In this document: piece after piece, positions 1 through 11,655 of the stretch
How positions within the stretch are numbered: position 1 is the stretch's first letter
How the letters are laid out: every line of letters begins with the position of its first letter
Assembly: GCA_016110215.1 (NCBI GenBank)
Contig: JADWQD010000003.1
Location: 2,542,001-2,606,000, forward strand
Reading direction: 5' to 3'
Length of the DNA: 64,000 nt
DNA from: Capronia americana
Taxonomy: Eukaryota; Ascomycota; Eurotiomycetes; Chaetothyriales; Herpotrichiellaceae
The notes under the pieces: model-generated
Database searches by the model: none
The model's input: only the letters and a program-made list of their open reading frames with translations
Told to the model about the DNA's origin: nothing
Position numbers and translations under genes: made by a program

Positions 1-557
1 GACGTCCACATTCGATATCACAGCCGAGACCAGCGGCTGGCCAGAGCTGGATCTGGAGCTGTATTGTCTCCAGAGCCCGAACGCTGGCGACTTTGTGTCG
101 TGGCCTGATCCGCTGGACGAGACCTGCAGCCGTCGTACCACTTCCGTCCTGTCACCGGTGAAGTCGGACTCGTCGCGGGTTTCCCTGGCATTCGAAGGGG
201 TAGGCACGCCCGGAAGAGAGAACAGTGGACCCGACACGAGGAAGGACCACAGGAAAGAACGGCGAAGAGAGCAAAATCGAGCAGCGTAAGTCAGACAAAT
301 TCCGACCCAAACCGCGCAGAACCACGTCGAGCTAAATTCACCCGGCCCATGTCAGGCAACGTCGGCATCGAGAACGCAGACAGTTGACCCACTGTCTTAC
401 GAGGACAAAAGTGATCGAGCTGGAATGTGCCCTTGCAAGAGCCCTGGAGCAGGAGAAAATCACCAAGGAGGAGAACGACAGTTTGCGGAGAAGGTTGGCC
501 TTACTGGAAGAGGCCCAAGAGAGGGTCGGAGAGACGCAGGCAACGCCACCGCTGTAA
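1..557 (+). CDS. bZIP transcription factor, C-terminal part (5' end outside window)
   Basis: The reading frame is open from the left edge, so the start codon lies outside the window. Exons are 2-285 and 356-557; the intron (286-355) has a GTAAGT donor. Splicing joins the halves of a basic region, giving NRAAQRRHR, which fits the bZIP signature N-x7-R. A coiled-coil zipper follows (ELECALARALEQEK, then ENDSLRRRLALLEEA), and the protein stops soon after it. The part before the basic region is acidic and Ser/Pro-rich. The family consists of nuclear DNA-binding dimers, here resembling fungal Yap/AP-1-like factors. Its targets are unknown. It lies next to an oxidoreductase group and could regulate it, which is inference. 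The DNA-binding domain call is secure; the sub-family is not. Confidence 0.85.
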
Positions 558-911
558 TGGGGCGGCTGCGTATATCTTCGACCCGGATGAGGGCATCTCT
601 AGAATGTGGATGTGTTGGAATCCGCAGCACTCCTTTTGGTGACTCTCTAGCCTGCCGACAGGTGCCTATCATTGAAAGCTCATCCCACAATCTGTCATTG
701 CCTTGGCCCTTATCTCACCTACGTTGGAGCGTCCAGGAAGAAGGTTGAGTTGGTTCGGTAAGTCAGGCGTGGACACATGGCCTGACCGTTGTTGGTGCGG
801 AGCAGGAAATCAGCCAGATAGAGATCGGCGAGACGTGGACGCCAAAACAGGATTTCCATGGGATGTATAAGCTCCGTAATAGGAGGGTCAGGCCAATTCT
901 CACATGCCTAC
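558..911. other. intergenic, convergent gene ends
   Basis: This is about 350 bp between the stop of the bZIP gene and the stop of the oppositely oriented monooxygenase. I see no coding frame with protein-like character and no RNA gene. It should hold the two 3' untranslated regions. Confidence 0.6.
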
Positions 912-2693
912 TTACTGTGCTTGTAGATATCGAGGTATGTCTTCATCTTTGGTCCACTTGAATTTACTCCCCGGATGATCACTCAACAGTGAGGGCGTGC
1001 CGAAGAACTGCTCCCGCGCAGTGAGGCCCTGCTTCTCGACTCCCTCCCGGAAGATTCCCCTTCTGCGTAGCTCGGGAAGGAGGAATTCAATGATATCCTC
1101 GAAGGATCCGGGGTTCACCACATGAGACAGATTGAAGCCGTCAACGTCGGCGATTTCGACCCACCGCTCGAGCTCGTCGGCAACAGTGGTCGGCGAACCC
1201 ACAATCTTAGCGTTCATGCCCCCTAGGATCAGGTACTCGGCAATCCGATTTTTGTTCCACTTCAGGTTCTCGCTCCCGGGCACCGTGTCGGCCCAGCCGT
1301 TGACGATCGACTGGATCATAGGCACCTTGACGAACCGAAAGTCCTCCTCGTCCGAGTAGGTCGACAGATCGACGCCCGTCCAGCCTCCGAAGAGCGCGAG
1401 AGCCCCTTCTCGGTTTCCATAGGAGAGAAACTCCTCGTGTTTCTGCCGGGCCGCCTCGTCCGTCTCCGCGATGATGACGCACATGGACGCGATGACCTTG
1501 ACGTGGTAAGGGTCTCGACCGGCCTCGCGCGCAAGCTGCCGAATCGCCGCCACCGAGGGTTTGAGCTTCTCTGGCAGCTGGGCCCCCGCGAAGATCACCT
1601 CGGCGTGCTTGGCGCCGAATTCCCGTCCGCTTTTCGAAGTCCCCGCTTGGAAGAGGAAGGGCGTGCGTTGCGGAGAGGGTTCACAAATGTGAGGGCCAGG
1701 GACGCGAAAATGCGCGCCCTGGTGGTTGATGTCTCGCACGCGCTCCCCGACGGCGTACACTCCCGTGTCGAAGTCGGCGACCACGGCATCTTCGCGCCAA
1801 CTCCCTTCCCACAACTTGTACAGCACTTCCATGTATTCCTCTGCTATGGCGTAGCGGGCATCGTGCTCGACCTGCTGATCGAGACCGAAGTTGCGGGCCG
1901 CGCTGTCGAGCTGTGAAGGACGTTAGACTTCTTTCTCCATGCGGAGTAGGGCTGACGTCCAGCGTCTGTCCGGTTCCGGAGACATAGCCCGCGATGGGTT
2001 GCAATGAACGTTAACGTACATAGGAAGTCACGATATTCCAGGCCACGCGTCCGTCGCTCAAGTGATCAACCGTCGAGAATCTCCGTGCCAGCGAATACGG
2101 CGGCTCGTAGGTCGTGCTGGCCGTGATTCCGAATGCGAGATTCTTCGTCACCGCCGCCATGGCCGGGACCAAATACAGCGGATCGTTGACGGGGAACTGG
2201 GCACCCGATCCCAGCGCAGGGCCCGTGTTGCCCGGGCCCTTGTAGACTGATGTCCTGTCAGAGAGTATCCAATCCTCGATCCGATTCGCTGAACTTGGAG
2301 CAGACAGGAACGGGATGGGCAGGACGTCACATCCATATCGAAAGTCACGGAGGAATCTTTAAGTGAAGATGTTCACCTGGAGTTGCAATCACCCCCTGGG
2401 GGACACTTACCGTCATAAGCGCCGAGAACATCGGCCAGGAACAAGGCATGGAAGCCAGCGTCGTCCAGGATGCGGGCGAGGTCCGTCCAAAAGGACAGCT
2501 TCTTGTAGTTGTACGTCTTGTTTCGTGGATGTCGCCAGAGCCCAGGCGAGAGATGGCCGGGCGTGTTCATGGCAAACGCGTTGAGCACGAGTTTCTTCTT
2601 GCCCGGCACGGCTCCCTCGCTTGTCGCCCTCCCTGTCTCCCCGTTCGGCGTCGCGCCGTTGATCTTGGCATTTCCCGCGTCGGTCGTCGACAT
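912..2693 (-). CDS. FMN-dependent monooxygenase, NtaA/SnaA/DszA type (paralogue 1)
   Basis: Exons on the minus strand are 2693-2411, 2246-2020 and 1910-912, giving 502 residues. Introns are 164 and 109 bp. The fold is that of the bacterial-luciferase-like, two-component flavin monooxygenases. Typical family stretches are LNAFAMNTPGHLSPGLW near the N-terminus, PAMAAVTKNLAFGI, then EEYMEVLYKLWEGSW, SPQRTPFLFQAGTS and the C-terminal DGFNLSHVVNPGSFED. Such enzymes use reduced FMN from a separate flavin reductase to oxidise sulfonates, sulfones, nitrilotriacetate or similar compounds. No reductase partner is visible in the window. It is divergent from the MDR reductase gene, and a second paralogue lies 6 kb away. 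The substrate is unknown. Confidence 0.9.
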
Positions 2694-3420
2694 CTGAACC
2701 GTCGTCCTGTTTGCTTCTCCCTACTGCCTTCGTCCCTCTCTTCTGGATGTGTCGCAGTGCACGGAACCTCCAACATAAGGCTCGCTTCTTCGCCAAGTCA
2801 AGGAGATCGCTCCGGCTTGCGTCCCTGCCACGCTGACCTGCCGCAGCCGCAGCCGTACCAGAATCCTGGATCGCGTCATCGCGCTTATGAGCACGCAATC
2901 GGATAAGATCTCGCGCCTTTTCGAAACACGCTCACTGGCGACCGTTTCTCTCGAACGATGGGCAATGGACCTCGAGAGGACCCGCGGACTTGTCCGGGTC
3001 CAACGGCAAGTGTAGTCCGTGTGTTGTGGCCATGGCGGGGCGAGCACGACATTCATGGTGTTGGAAAAAATTCGTGGCTCGACCGACTCCGCGTGCAAAG
3101 CAATGAGAGGCCAGAGTCCACTTCTTGAGCTGATGCCTCTAAGTACAGATAGGTACCCGCTCGAGAGATATGCATCGAGGTGGCCCAAGTCTTTACAAGA
3201 GTCTCAATACCAATCCTGTTTGCCTCACACCGATACCGTACGCCCGGAATTACTGGACCTAATGGCCGGTGGAATTTGTCGACCCGATTAGTTACTATGA
3301 TGTGTTGTGCTGAGTCTCGGCTTAGAAATGCCTTCCTGAAGCTCTGCCTGCCGATTGACACGCTTCTTGGGCCTGGCTGGCACTACACCAAGCAATCATT
3401 CCAAGTCACACCCGCCAGCC
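2694..3420. other. divergent promoter region
   Basis: About 730 bp separate the start codons of the NtaA-type monooxygenase (minus) and the MDR reductase (plus), so it should carry both promoters. The small frames here lack protein-like character. I saw no repeat or RNA gene. Confidence 0.6.
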
Positions 3421-4856
3421 ATGGGGTTCACTCGATTCTTGCAATCCTTGAAGGTCACCAGCCCGAGTAAAGACGCTGCCTTGCAGGTGTCGATTCGAGA
3501 GATTGAAAAGCCGTCGTCAGCGTCAGCGTCCTCGTCTTCATCTTCGACCGTCTCCACGCATCAACGGGCACTGATCCTCTACGCGCCCAAGCAGCCGTAC
3601 GAAGAAATATCAGACCACCCTACTCCGCCGCTCCTGAATGACCGAGAACTGCTCGTCCGGAACAGGGTCATCGGTCTCAATCCGATCGACTGGAAGGCAC
3701 CGTGAGGAATCCTGTTTACTTCCATTTCTTTGGCGGTTCGAATACTAACGCCACCAGGGACTTCAACTTTGGCATCCCCGAGCTACCGTATGTCTCTGGC
3801 CGCGAGCTGGTCGGCCAGGTCGCCATCAGTCCGAGACAGAAGTCGCGCTTCCGGCCCGGCGACTGGGTCATCGTCATCTCCACCGATTACAGGGACCTGC
3901 GCAAAGCCGCGTACCAGCAGTGCGTCGTCGCCACCGACTTCAATGTCTGCCGCCTACCGCCCAACGTGTCCCCGGAATCTGGCTCGGCACTAGGCGTGGC
4001 CTTTGTGGCGGCAGCTCTCTGTCTCGGCATCTGCGCAGGTCTCGATTTCTCCAACTTGGCAGATGGTCCGGACCTGCTCTCGATCGTCAGGCGGCTGGAT
4101 CCCCAGCGGTTACCTCAAGACGTCAGGTCGGAATGCCTCGAGGGGATCAGCTTGCGTGAACGGGCCAAGCAAGGCGACTGGGTGGCCATCTGGGGCGGTT
4201 CTTCAACCAGCGCGCTGATGCTGAACCAGATCGCCCGGCTGCTGGGGTTACGGACGATCAGTGTCCTCGACCACAGCAAGCACGCCTTGAATCTGACGTC
4301 CAATCCCAAGACCAGGCCCGATGTCATTGTCGACAATCACAATCCTGCGCGAGCCATCGCGATTGTCAGGTCCGTCACGAACAACGGCCTGAGATTCGCC
4401 GTCGACACCGTGGGGAGGGAAACTGCCACGCACTTGATGCAATGCCTAAAGCAAGAGGAGTCGTCACTTCCAGCCTCGATACCGAACGCGAACGCCGACG
4501 CCGACGCAGCACTTCCAAACTCAACCCCCGCGACGACAGAAGCCGCTCTTCCAGAATCAATACCCAGTACGGATGCCGCACTTCCACGTGCCCACCTCGT
4601 GGGTTTGACAGGGCTGCCGAAGACCAAAACCTCCCCCGGTATCACCTTCCACACCATGCCGATCAAAGTGTTCCACGAGGTCCCGGAAGTAGGGGAGGCG
4701 CTGATGCAGTGGCTGGAGCGACTCCTGAGCCGAGGACTCTTGGTTCCCCCCGCGATCCTGGGCGTCAGGGAAGGCTTCGGAGCGATCAACGGGGCGTTGG
4801 ATTCGATGAGAAGAGGCGAAGTCAGTGGCGGGAGGGTTGTGGTAAAAGTTGAGTGA
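3421..4856 (+). CDS. MDR-superfamily oxidoreductase (zinc-independent, enoyl-reductase-like)
   Basis: Exons are 3421-3701 and 3758-4856, giving 459 residues. The 56-bp intron has a textbook TACTAACG branch site and restores the family stretch NPIDWKAP-DFNFGIPELP. The N-terminal half is a GroES-like domain (LLVRNRVIGLNPIDWK, VSGRELVGQV). The second half is a Rossmann domain with a shortened nucleotide loop (VAIWGGSSTSALMLNQIARL), as in fungal toxD-like and trans-acting enoyl reductases. No zinc-ligand cysteine or GHE motif is visible, which suggests a zinc-free NADPH reductase. The C-terminal half contains a low-complexity Ala/Pro/Asp insertion of about 45 residues (near 4460-4590). The substrate is unknown; its neighbours are flavin monooxygenases. 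Confidence 0.85.
4460..4590 (+). repeat. in-frame low-complexity repeat in the MDR reductase
   Basis: The translated insert repeats a unit of about 11-15 residues with the pattern x-LP-x-S/T-x-P followed by acidic and Ala residues (SLPASIP, ALPNSTP, ALPESIP, then ALP). It keeps the reading frame and looks like an expanded surface loop. Confidence 0.6.
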
Positions 4857-4970
4857 TGCGCGTAGGCATTGACGGCAAACGAAGCAACGCGGAGTCTCAC
4901 TACACACAGACGGAGGGTCTTGGAACTACTATAGATATCATAGACGGTTGTGGTGTACTATACTAAGGTA

Positions 4971-5125
4971 GAGTGATGCTCGGTCTAGTTCTATCTAAGT
5001 ACTACAACTAGTGAGGAATGCTCGACCTAAGTACTGTAACTACGGAGGAATTCTCGACCTACTAGTTCTACCTAAGTACTGTAACTAGTGAGTAATGCTC
5101 GACCTAGTTCTATCCATCTAACTAC
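4971..5125. repeat. imperfect tandem repeat, about 42-bp unit, four copies
   Basis: Between two convergent genes a unit beginning GAGxAATGCTCGACCTA and containing CTAAGTACTGTAACTAGT recurs. The copies begin near 4971, 5013, 5045 and 5090. The second copy is internally shortened. It lies in the 3' flanks of the MDR reductase and the Baeyer-Villiger monooxygenase genes. Confidence 0.65.
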
Positions 5126-5131
5126 TAGATT

Positions 5132-7163
5132 CTACTCCCACCACTGTTCATGCAGTTCCCTCAGGTCGACGGTGCCCTCGAGCTTCAAATACGTCGTCAT
5201 ATCCTCGGACTCGTCCTTTTCCTTCCTCGTCCACCCGTTGCCGAACCAGCCGATGAGCCGGTTCCCGCTCTCGTGCAAGTACTCGTACTCCCAGTCCTCC
5301 CAGCGCGGCTCCTTGCGGACCAGAGTAACGTGGCCCGCGCTGCCGGGCCAGATGCCGTGGATGCGGCCGCCGGGCTTGCCGCCATTCGCCCACGAACTGC
5401 AATTGTCCGTCAGCACGGTCGTGGGGAAGAAGGCGTCGGCGTAGGCGACAAAGTCGTCGGCCGCGCGCCGCGACGGCCACATGGCCTTGATCCCCTGCGA
5501 GGACACCTTGCGGAGGAGCTTGGCGTAGTACGTCAGCTGGACCTCGACGCTATGGGGCACGGTGCCGGAGGGCCCTGCGCCGTGCGGGCCGTGGATGAAG
5601 AGGAAGTTGGGCACGTTCGGCACGGCGAGCCCGAGGTACGTGTACGGCCAGCCGAAATGGGTTGCGTCGTCGGCGGCCGGTTTGTTGGGCTTCCACGCGT
5701 CCACGAGGTCGACGCCCCGCGCGCGCACGTGGAAGGGGAGCACGAAGTCGACGGCCCCACCCGTGGCGCACAGGATGGCGTCCACGGCGCGGTGCTCGCC
5801 CGTCGTGGTCTCGATGCCCGTGGCCGTGAAGCGCCGGATCGGGTCCTGGATCAGCGTCACGTTGTCCTGCGCCAGGGCCTCAAGGTAGCCCGGCCCGGGC
5901 GTCAGGCGGCGGCAGTTGGGGCTGAAGTCGGGCACGAGCCGGTCGAGCAGCTGCTCAGGGTTCCGCGCCCCGGCCAGCCGGTCGCCCATGATCTGGATGA
6001 AGCGCGCGCGCATGTCTTCGTTGTCCGCGGACCCGCGGAACGTCGACCCGAACCGGCGCCAGTACTTGTCCTCGAGCGCCTTGCGGAAGCGGAGGTATTC
6101 CTCGGGCTTGTCGCGGAACAGGCGCTTCTGCTCCTCGGGGATCCATTGCGGCTCGAAGGTGCGTTCGTCGCCCGCCCACGACCCGGCGATCCACGTGCGG
6201 CTGCGCGCGTAGTGGTCGATGTGCCGCGCCAGGGGCTGCAGGTTGGGCAGCACTTGGATCCCGCTGGCGCCGTTGCCGATGATGGCGATGCGTTTGCCCG
6301 TCGGGTCGAACGAGGGGTCCCAGTTCGACGTGTGCCGCAGGTGGCCCTGGTAGTCGGACAGGCCCGGGTACGAAGGGAGTCGCCAGTCGTTGAACCGGCC
6401 GATCGCCGAGAGGACGAAGTCGGCCTTCTCAGTGAACGGGGCGCCGCCGCCGTTCGTCGTGCCCGTGATCGTCCACTGCCCGTCGGCGTCGGACCAGTGC
6501 GCGTCCTCGACGCGGCGCCCGAACTTGACGTATTTGTAGACGTCGTATTTGCGGGCCTGTGCCTGCCAGTAGTCGCGGATCTCGTGCCCTTCGGCGAATT
6601 GCTGCGACCATTGCGTGTAGGGCGTGAAGGTCGATTGGTAGACGTGCGACGGTATGTCACATCGGACTCCGGGGTAGATGTTCTCCAGCCATGTGCCGCC
6701 CTGTTAATCAAGCCGGCGGTCAGTACTTGTTTTTCGACGCACACCCCTCTGTCTCGCCTATTCGCCTATCCGCCTTACTTACCACGTCGTCGTTCTTCTC
6801 CAGAATCGTCAGTTGAAGCTTCGGCACTTTCACGGGCAGTAATATCCCGGCCAGGATTCCTGAGAGCCCGGCCCCAATGACCACGACTTTCAAACTTCGC
6901 ACATCGTCGATATGGTGGTCGGGAAGCGTCAAGTCCGAGACGGGATATCGTTCATGGAGCACATTTGCAGGTCGAGTCGTCGTCGGTGTCGTTGTCTGTG
7001 CTTGTGCCGCATCTGCTGGTGCTGGTGCTGTCTGTGCCAAGGTTGATGCGACCTGTTTGAGTCTTTGTGCCGCCTGAGATGGCTCAGGCTCTCCGTTGCG
7101 ATCGACATCCGTGTTTGGCTGAGAAGGCTCTGGGCCATCGATTGATGCCGACACCTTTGCCAT
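5132..7163 (-). CDS. Baeyer-Villiger-type flavin monooxygenase
   Basis: Exons on the minus strand are 7163-6783 and 6700-5132 (intron 82 bp, phase 0), giving 649 residues. Splicing joins EKNDDV to GGTWLENIYPGVRCD, a classical stretch of this family. The FAD Rossmann motif VIGAGLSG lies after an Ala/Gln/Thr-rich extension of about 90 residues. The Baeyer-Villiger fingerprint is present as YQGHLRHTSNWD, followed at once by the NADPH site IAIIGNGASGIQ. These enzymes insert oxygen next to ketones using NADPH, FAD and O2. The closest known type from what I can read is the stcW/moxY-like fungal group. It is convergent with the MDR gene and divergent from the second NtaA-type gene. Codon usage is very GC-rich in the large exon. 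Confidence 0.92.
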
Positions 7164-8680
7164 GGCAAAGAGAGCTTTTTCTGTTTGTTTCTTTTGATCC
7201 TACGTCCTGGAATCGCGGAACCAAGAACACCTGAACGGATAGATCCTAACTGTACTCACGATTGCTTGTGTTGCAGTCCACGGATTCTGGCATCCACTCC
7301 CCCTTGTGGTGCCTGTAACACCTGCTTATCATAAGCATCTGTACTCCTGGAGCATACCTGTTTTGACCATTGACCCATTGCGCGCATCACGAATGGGACC
7401 CACAAATTGACACCATTTGCTGAACACACAAGAGTCGGAGTTCGACGACGTTCCGGCCTTATCGCCTTGCCTTCCATTCCTGACTGCCTCAACCCGCTTC
7501 TGCCAAGTCATGCTGTACGTGACATTACAGTACGGTATATAGGACATGTCATCTGTGACAGTCGGTACATGACACTAACTATGCGAACAAGGCGACTACG
7601 GCACCATACAGTGGAATCACCGTAATCTCTACTGGGGGGGCCTTCTTGCGCCAGTCGGGTTGGCATTGGATATGTCCTTCAAAGGTCCTCCGAGGGTGGG
7701 CTTGAACGTCGAAGATTTTTTCCCTAGCCCGTCTGTTTGGGAGCATCATCTACTCGCCACCGCACACATCATACTTTAGGATAGGAGTAACAAGACGTTG
7801 TTAGGCGGTTATCCGCTTTGGCTTAAGAGTCTGGATCATTGGCGTTGCTCCGTCGGACGCGATAACCAGTCCGGCGTAATTCCACAAGCCTGAAGCGTTT
7901 TCTGCGAGTTGTCTGTGCTCTTTCCATCCGAACTGCCTTGGAGTTTCGGCATTCATGTCGAGAGAAGTGTCTTCGGAGTGATCACTCCCACGGACCCTAG
8001 AATTACCTGTCGGTGATGGTATGCAGGTAATTCGGGCACTGCCACTAGACGAGACCATTGAGGCCTAAGTTTTGCTTGTCCTGTTCCTGCTTGGGGTGGA
8101 GCTTGAAGCACACGTGGACGCCACTCCCGTCGAGGTATCTAACCACCTCATATGGCACCCTGATGAAGGGTGGGTATCCGAATGCGAACAATATCGTACT
8201 TGGCAAGAGGATCAGAATGTACCACAGATGAGATGGAGTCTTTTTCAGGCACGTGGGTGGCAGCGAGACAAGGGCGGATCGTTCGCTCGGGATAGTCAGG
8301 TATCTCGTTCGAGTTAACATTGTAAAGACATGGATGCTGCACTTACTCCCAGAAATATACCCTTGCCCGAGCCTTACTGGTGAAGACGTTGTCGGATTCT
8401 GCAATCTAACTTGTCCACAGGTATTATGGCATCGGACCTAAAATCACGCCATACAACATCCTCGGAGTGGGTTGCGGAGAAGATCGTCCGGTATCGAAAC
8501 CAAGAGCGTGGTCTTGACAAGGGAGCGATCCGGAGCCGTTTCGGCGTACAGTGCGAGGGACCTGGGATGAAATCTGCATCGAATGTTTAGTATTCCAACG
8601 TTGTTGAAAGAATCAGGTCGCTGCAGCATTTGCAAGACTCCAGACATTACACAGGACGTCAAATTCGTAAGTGCGTCGAT
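7164..8680. other. long divergent intergenic region
   Basis: About 1.5 kb separate the starts of the Baeyer-Villiger monooxygenase (minus) and the second NtaA-type monooxygenase (plus). Frames on both strands are short and show no recognisable domain. I see no tRNA or repeat. It presumably holds two promoters and leaders. Confidence 0.55.
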
Positions 8681-10412
8681 ATGGGTTCCATACAAGAAAG
8701 CAATGGCTCTCATGAGGGCGTCAAAAAGCAGATCCTGCTCAATGCGTTTGACATGTCCACGGTGGGGCATCTTTCGCCAGGTCAATGGAAGGTAATTGTT
8801 TCCCGTCACGATCTCATCAGGCAGGGCAGGACATTGGAGTCCGAGCCCTTGTGTCTTTGGTAGAAGCTGAACGAGTCCCAGAACCCCAAGGACAAATCTG
8901 CCACGAAGAGGAAACTCGAATATTGGATCGAATTGGCGAAGATCCTTGAACGTGGCGATATCAACGCCCTCTTCCTCGCCGACACTTACGGCGGGTACGA
9001 CACTTATGAGGACAGTCTCGACAACTGCATCCGGCGTGCTGCACAATGGCCGATGACGGATCCGACCATCGTGAGTTCCTGCTCTTGAAATCATTCGAGG
9101 CCAGTACTGATAATGGACCCCAAGCCCATCTCAGCCATGGCGGCGGTCACGAAGAATCTGGCTTTCGGTATCACTGCTTCGACTTCGTTCGAGGCTCCAT
9201 TTCTGCTTGCCAAGCGGTTCTCGACTCTCGACCATCTGACCAACGGCCGCATCGGCTGGAACATCGTCACCTCGTGGAAGAAGGCCGCCTTCAAGGCCAT
9301 CGGCCTCGATAACCCCATCGACCACGATGAACGGTACCTGCAAGCCGATGAGTACTTGAGAGTCCTGTACAAGTGAGTGCCACGGAAGACACAGGGCGCA
9401 ATGGATGCTAACCTGCCGTTGCGCTAGATTATGGGAAGGCTCATGGGCCAATGACGCGCTGGACCCCAACCCGGAGGCCGATTCATATGTCGACCCCGAC
9501 AAGATCCGCACGATTCATCACCACGGCAAGTATTTCAACCTCGATTCTCGACATATTGTGGACCCTTCGCCGCAGCGGACGCCGTTTCTGTTTCAAGCTG
9601 GCACCTCACCTGCAGGGTCTGCATTTGCTTCCACGCACGCCGAGGCCATCTTTGTATCTTCGCACAGCCCCAAGGTACTCCAGCCCAAGATTGCCAAGAT
9701 CCGTCAGCTCGCCAAGGAGAAAGGCCGGGACCCTCAGTCGATCAAGTTCTTTGGCACCTTCACGCCGATCCTTGGACGAACAGATGAAGAGGCCCAGGAG
9801 AAGCTAGAAGAGGCGAAGAAGTATGCCTCCACCATTGGTGGACTGGTACTCTTCTCTGGGTGGACGGGAATCGATATTTCCAAGATTCCACTAGACCAGG
9901 ACATCACTGCTGCGGATTCAACGGAGGCCCACAAAGTGAGGAGCATGCTCGATGCGTTTACAACGACAAGCCCGGATGTTCCAAGATGGACACCAAGAGT
10001 GGTCGCTGAGAAGGCTGCCATTGGCGGGCTGGGTCCCGTCGGAGTAGGTACCCCTGAGAAAGTCGCAGATGAGATGGAAAGGTGGATTCGGGAAGCAGAC
10101 CTCGACGGATTCAACCTCGCCTACGTTACGACACCAGGAACGTTCGAGGACGTGGTTGACCTATTGATTCCCGAGCTGAGGCGGCGTGGTGTGTACCCGC
10201 CACCCAGGTCGGAGGGCGAAGAGCCAGTGACCGCCCGCGAAAAGGTTTATGGGAAAGGACAGACTGGGCTCAGAGATGATCATGAAGGAGCCAAGTACCG
10301 GTACGACGTGTACAAGGAGGATGAGTCGAGCGCCGAAGAGGAGAAGAAGAAGGAAGAGGATGGCACCTCAGCGCTACCCCTGCGGACAGAGGGTGGCGCC
10401 GAGAAAGCCTGA
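8681..10412 (+). CDS. FMN-dependent monooxygenase, NtaA/SnaA/DszA type (paralogue 2)
   Basis: Exons are 8681-8791, 8882-9070, 9125-9372 and 9428-10412, giving 510 residues. The first acceptor was placed at 8881 because it aligns GQWKNPKDKS with GLWRHPRNKT of paralogue 1; an alternative acceptor at 8863 would add six residues. Family stretches are LLNAFDMSTVGHLSPGQW, SAMAAVTKNLAFGI, SPQRTPFLFQAGTSPAG and DGFNLAYVTTPGTFED. The C-terminus ends in a Glu/Lys-rich tail. Like paralogue 1 it should need an external flavin reductase. None of its three introns sits where paralogue 1 has one. It lies just upstream of, and in the same direction as, a Dal5-type permease. Confidence 0.9.
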
Positions 10413-11655
10413 ACAAGTACACTGTTGCGTATGACGATGAGACTGATGCTGGGGCTGTTTGGGACAGACCGTTTATGGAGAAGACGACTGTGGTTGAAGC
10501 AGGGTTATACCGACTTCGAGCTGGCATCTCGATGTCAAACAGACTGCGACATTCAGTAGAATAGAGACAGGTGCGATTGAAGGGCTCCAACCACAACGCC
10601 AACCACAACGCCAACTACAACAAAGGTTGCACGCTACGTCATTGGGCTTGGCACCTCAACACGGTTCCGCCGTCAACATGCGATACACGCACCTGTAGAG
10701 TCAAACAGTTATCGACATCTTTACCCGTAGGCTTAGGAAAAACAGACTTCACCATTCGTCGCATCTCCTGTAAGCGGGAAGACTGACCGACACGGGCAGT
10801 CGCTGGCGGAACCCCAAGCAACCCGGCGACTATTGGGGACTTGTACACGATCTGCCACGAGTTGTCCTCCCCCCGATCTCGGTGCGCGGCACTACCATCG
10901 CGACCTCATGGTGAAGAGCATCATTAGGTTCAAATTTCCGGATGCCAATGGCAATGCTTCCTAATCCTTCCATGTTCCGATTCTGCAGCACGCGGAGCGA
11001 AAAGAAGAGCCTTCATCGATTGCGTGCTCGTGCCCAAGGCCAGACGACCAGCTATTGCCTCGGCCTCTCTCCGATAGGACAAGGGGAACTGGCCGTCTAC
11101 ACATGATACTAAAGCAAGAGGATGAAATCCCGACACCTCGAGCTCCGCTCATGGCGTGCTTGTCAAGCTTTTCCGCTCGGCGGTCCGTCTGCATGCGGAT
11201 GATTGATTGGGTGCGGTTCCGTTTCGCAATAGAAACCCCCTTGCCAGGTAATTACCAATGTGTTTTGTCATTTCATCACGGTGTCCTCAGCTCCACCCCC
11301 TGTTGTCTCCCTGTGCTAGCGAATGCGTCAAGCACGAGATGGCCAGTTTCCAACGGGGCAGTAGGGTCTAGGCGAGTCGGAGTTTGCCACCATACTGTCC
11401 CTGTACGCGATGCTCATGCCGTCCATACACAGGAATCGCCGTTGCATTGCCGATCCTGAAGATAACGGCGAGAACATATGGAGCAGTCGATTGCAGCCTC
11501 TGCTGGCCAAGAACGGGTTTTTTGGCGGTTCGTTCTTTAGAAGCTCCAGCGACCTGATTTTCTCCAGAGTGTCCCTGTCTTCTCAAGACGATCTCCTCCA
11601 AAGTCGCACCGGTACTGATCGCTGCTGCACATCTTGTTTCTTCTCTCTGCAAGCC
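10413..11655. other. intergenic region
   Basis: About 1.24 kb between two genes on the same strand. It contains a threefold 12-bp repeat (CCAACCACAACG-like, about 10587-10622). I see no convincing coding frame or RNA gene. The part nearest 11655 should be the permease promoter. Confidence 0.5.

Noticed and set aside
5150..6880. A 576-codon open frame on the plus strand
   Set aside because: It is antisense to the large GC-rich exon of the Baeyer-Villiger monooxygenase, and its translation has no domain features; it is a codon-bias shadow.
8045..8404. A 119-codon minus-strand frame with one hydrophobic stretch
   Set aside because: No family resemblance, and it lies in a divergent promoter region.
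8444..9094. A 216-codon frame on the minus strand
   Set aside because: It is antisense to the 5' exons of the second NtaA-type monooxygenase, which are supported by homology.
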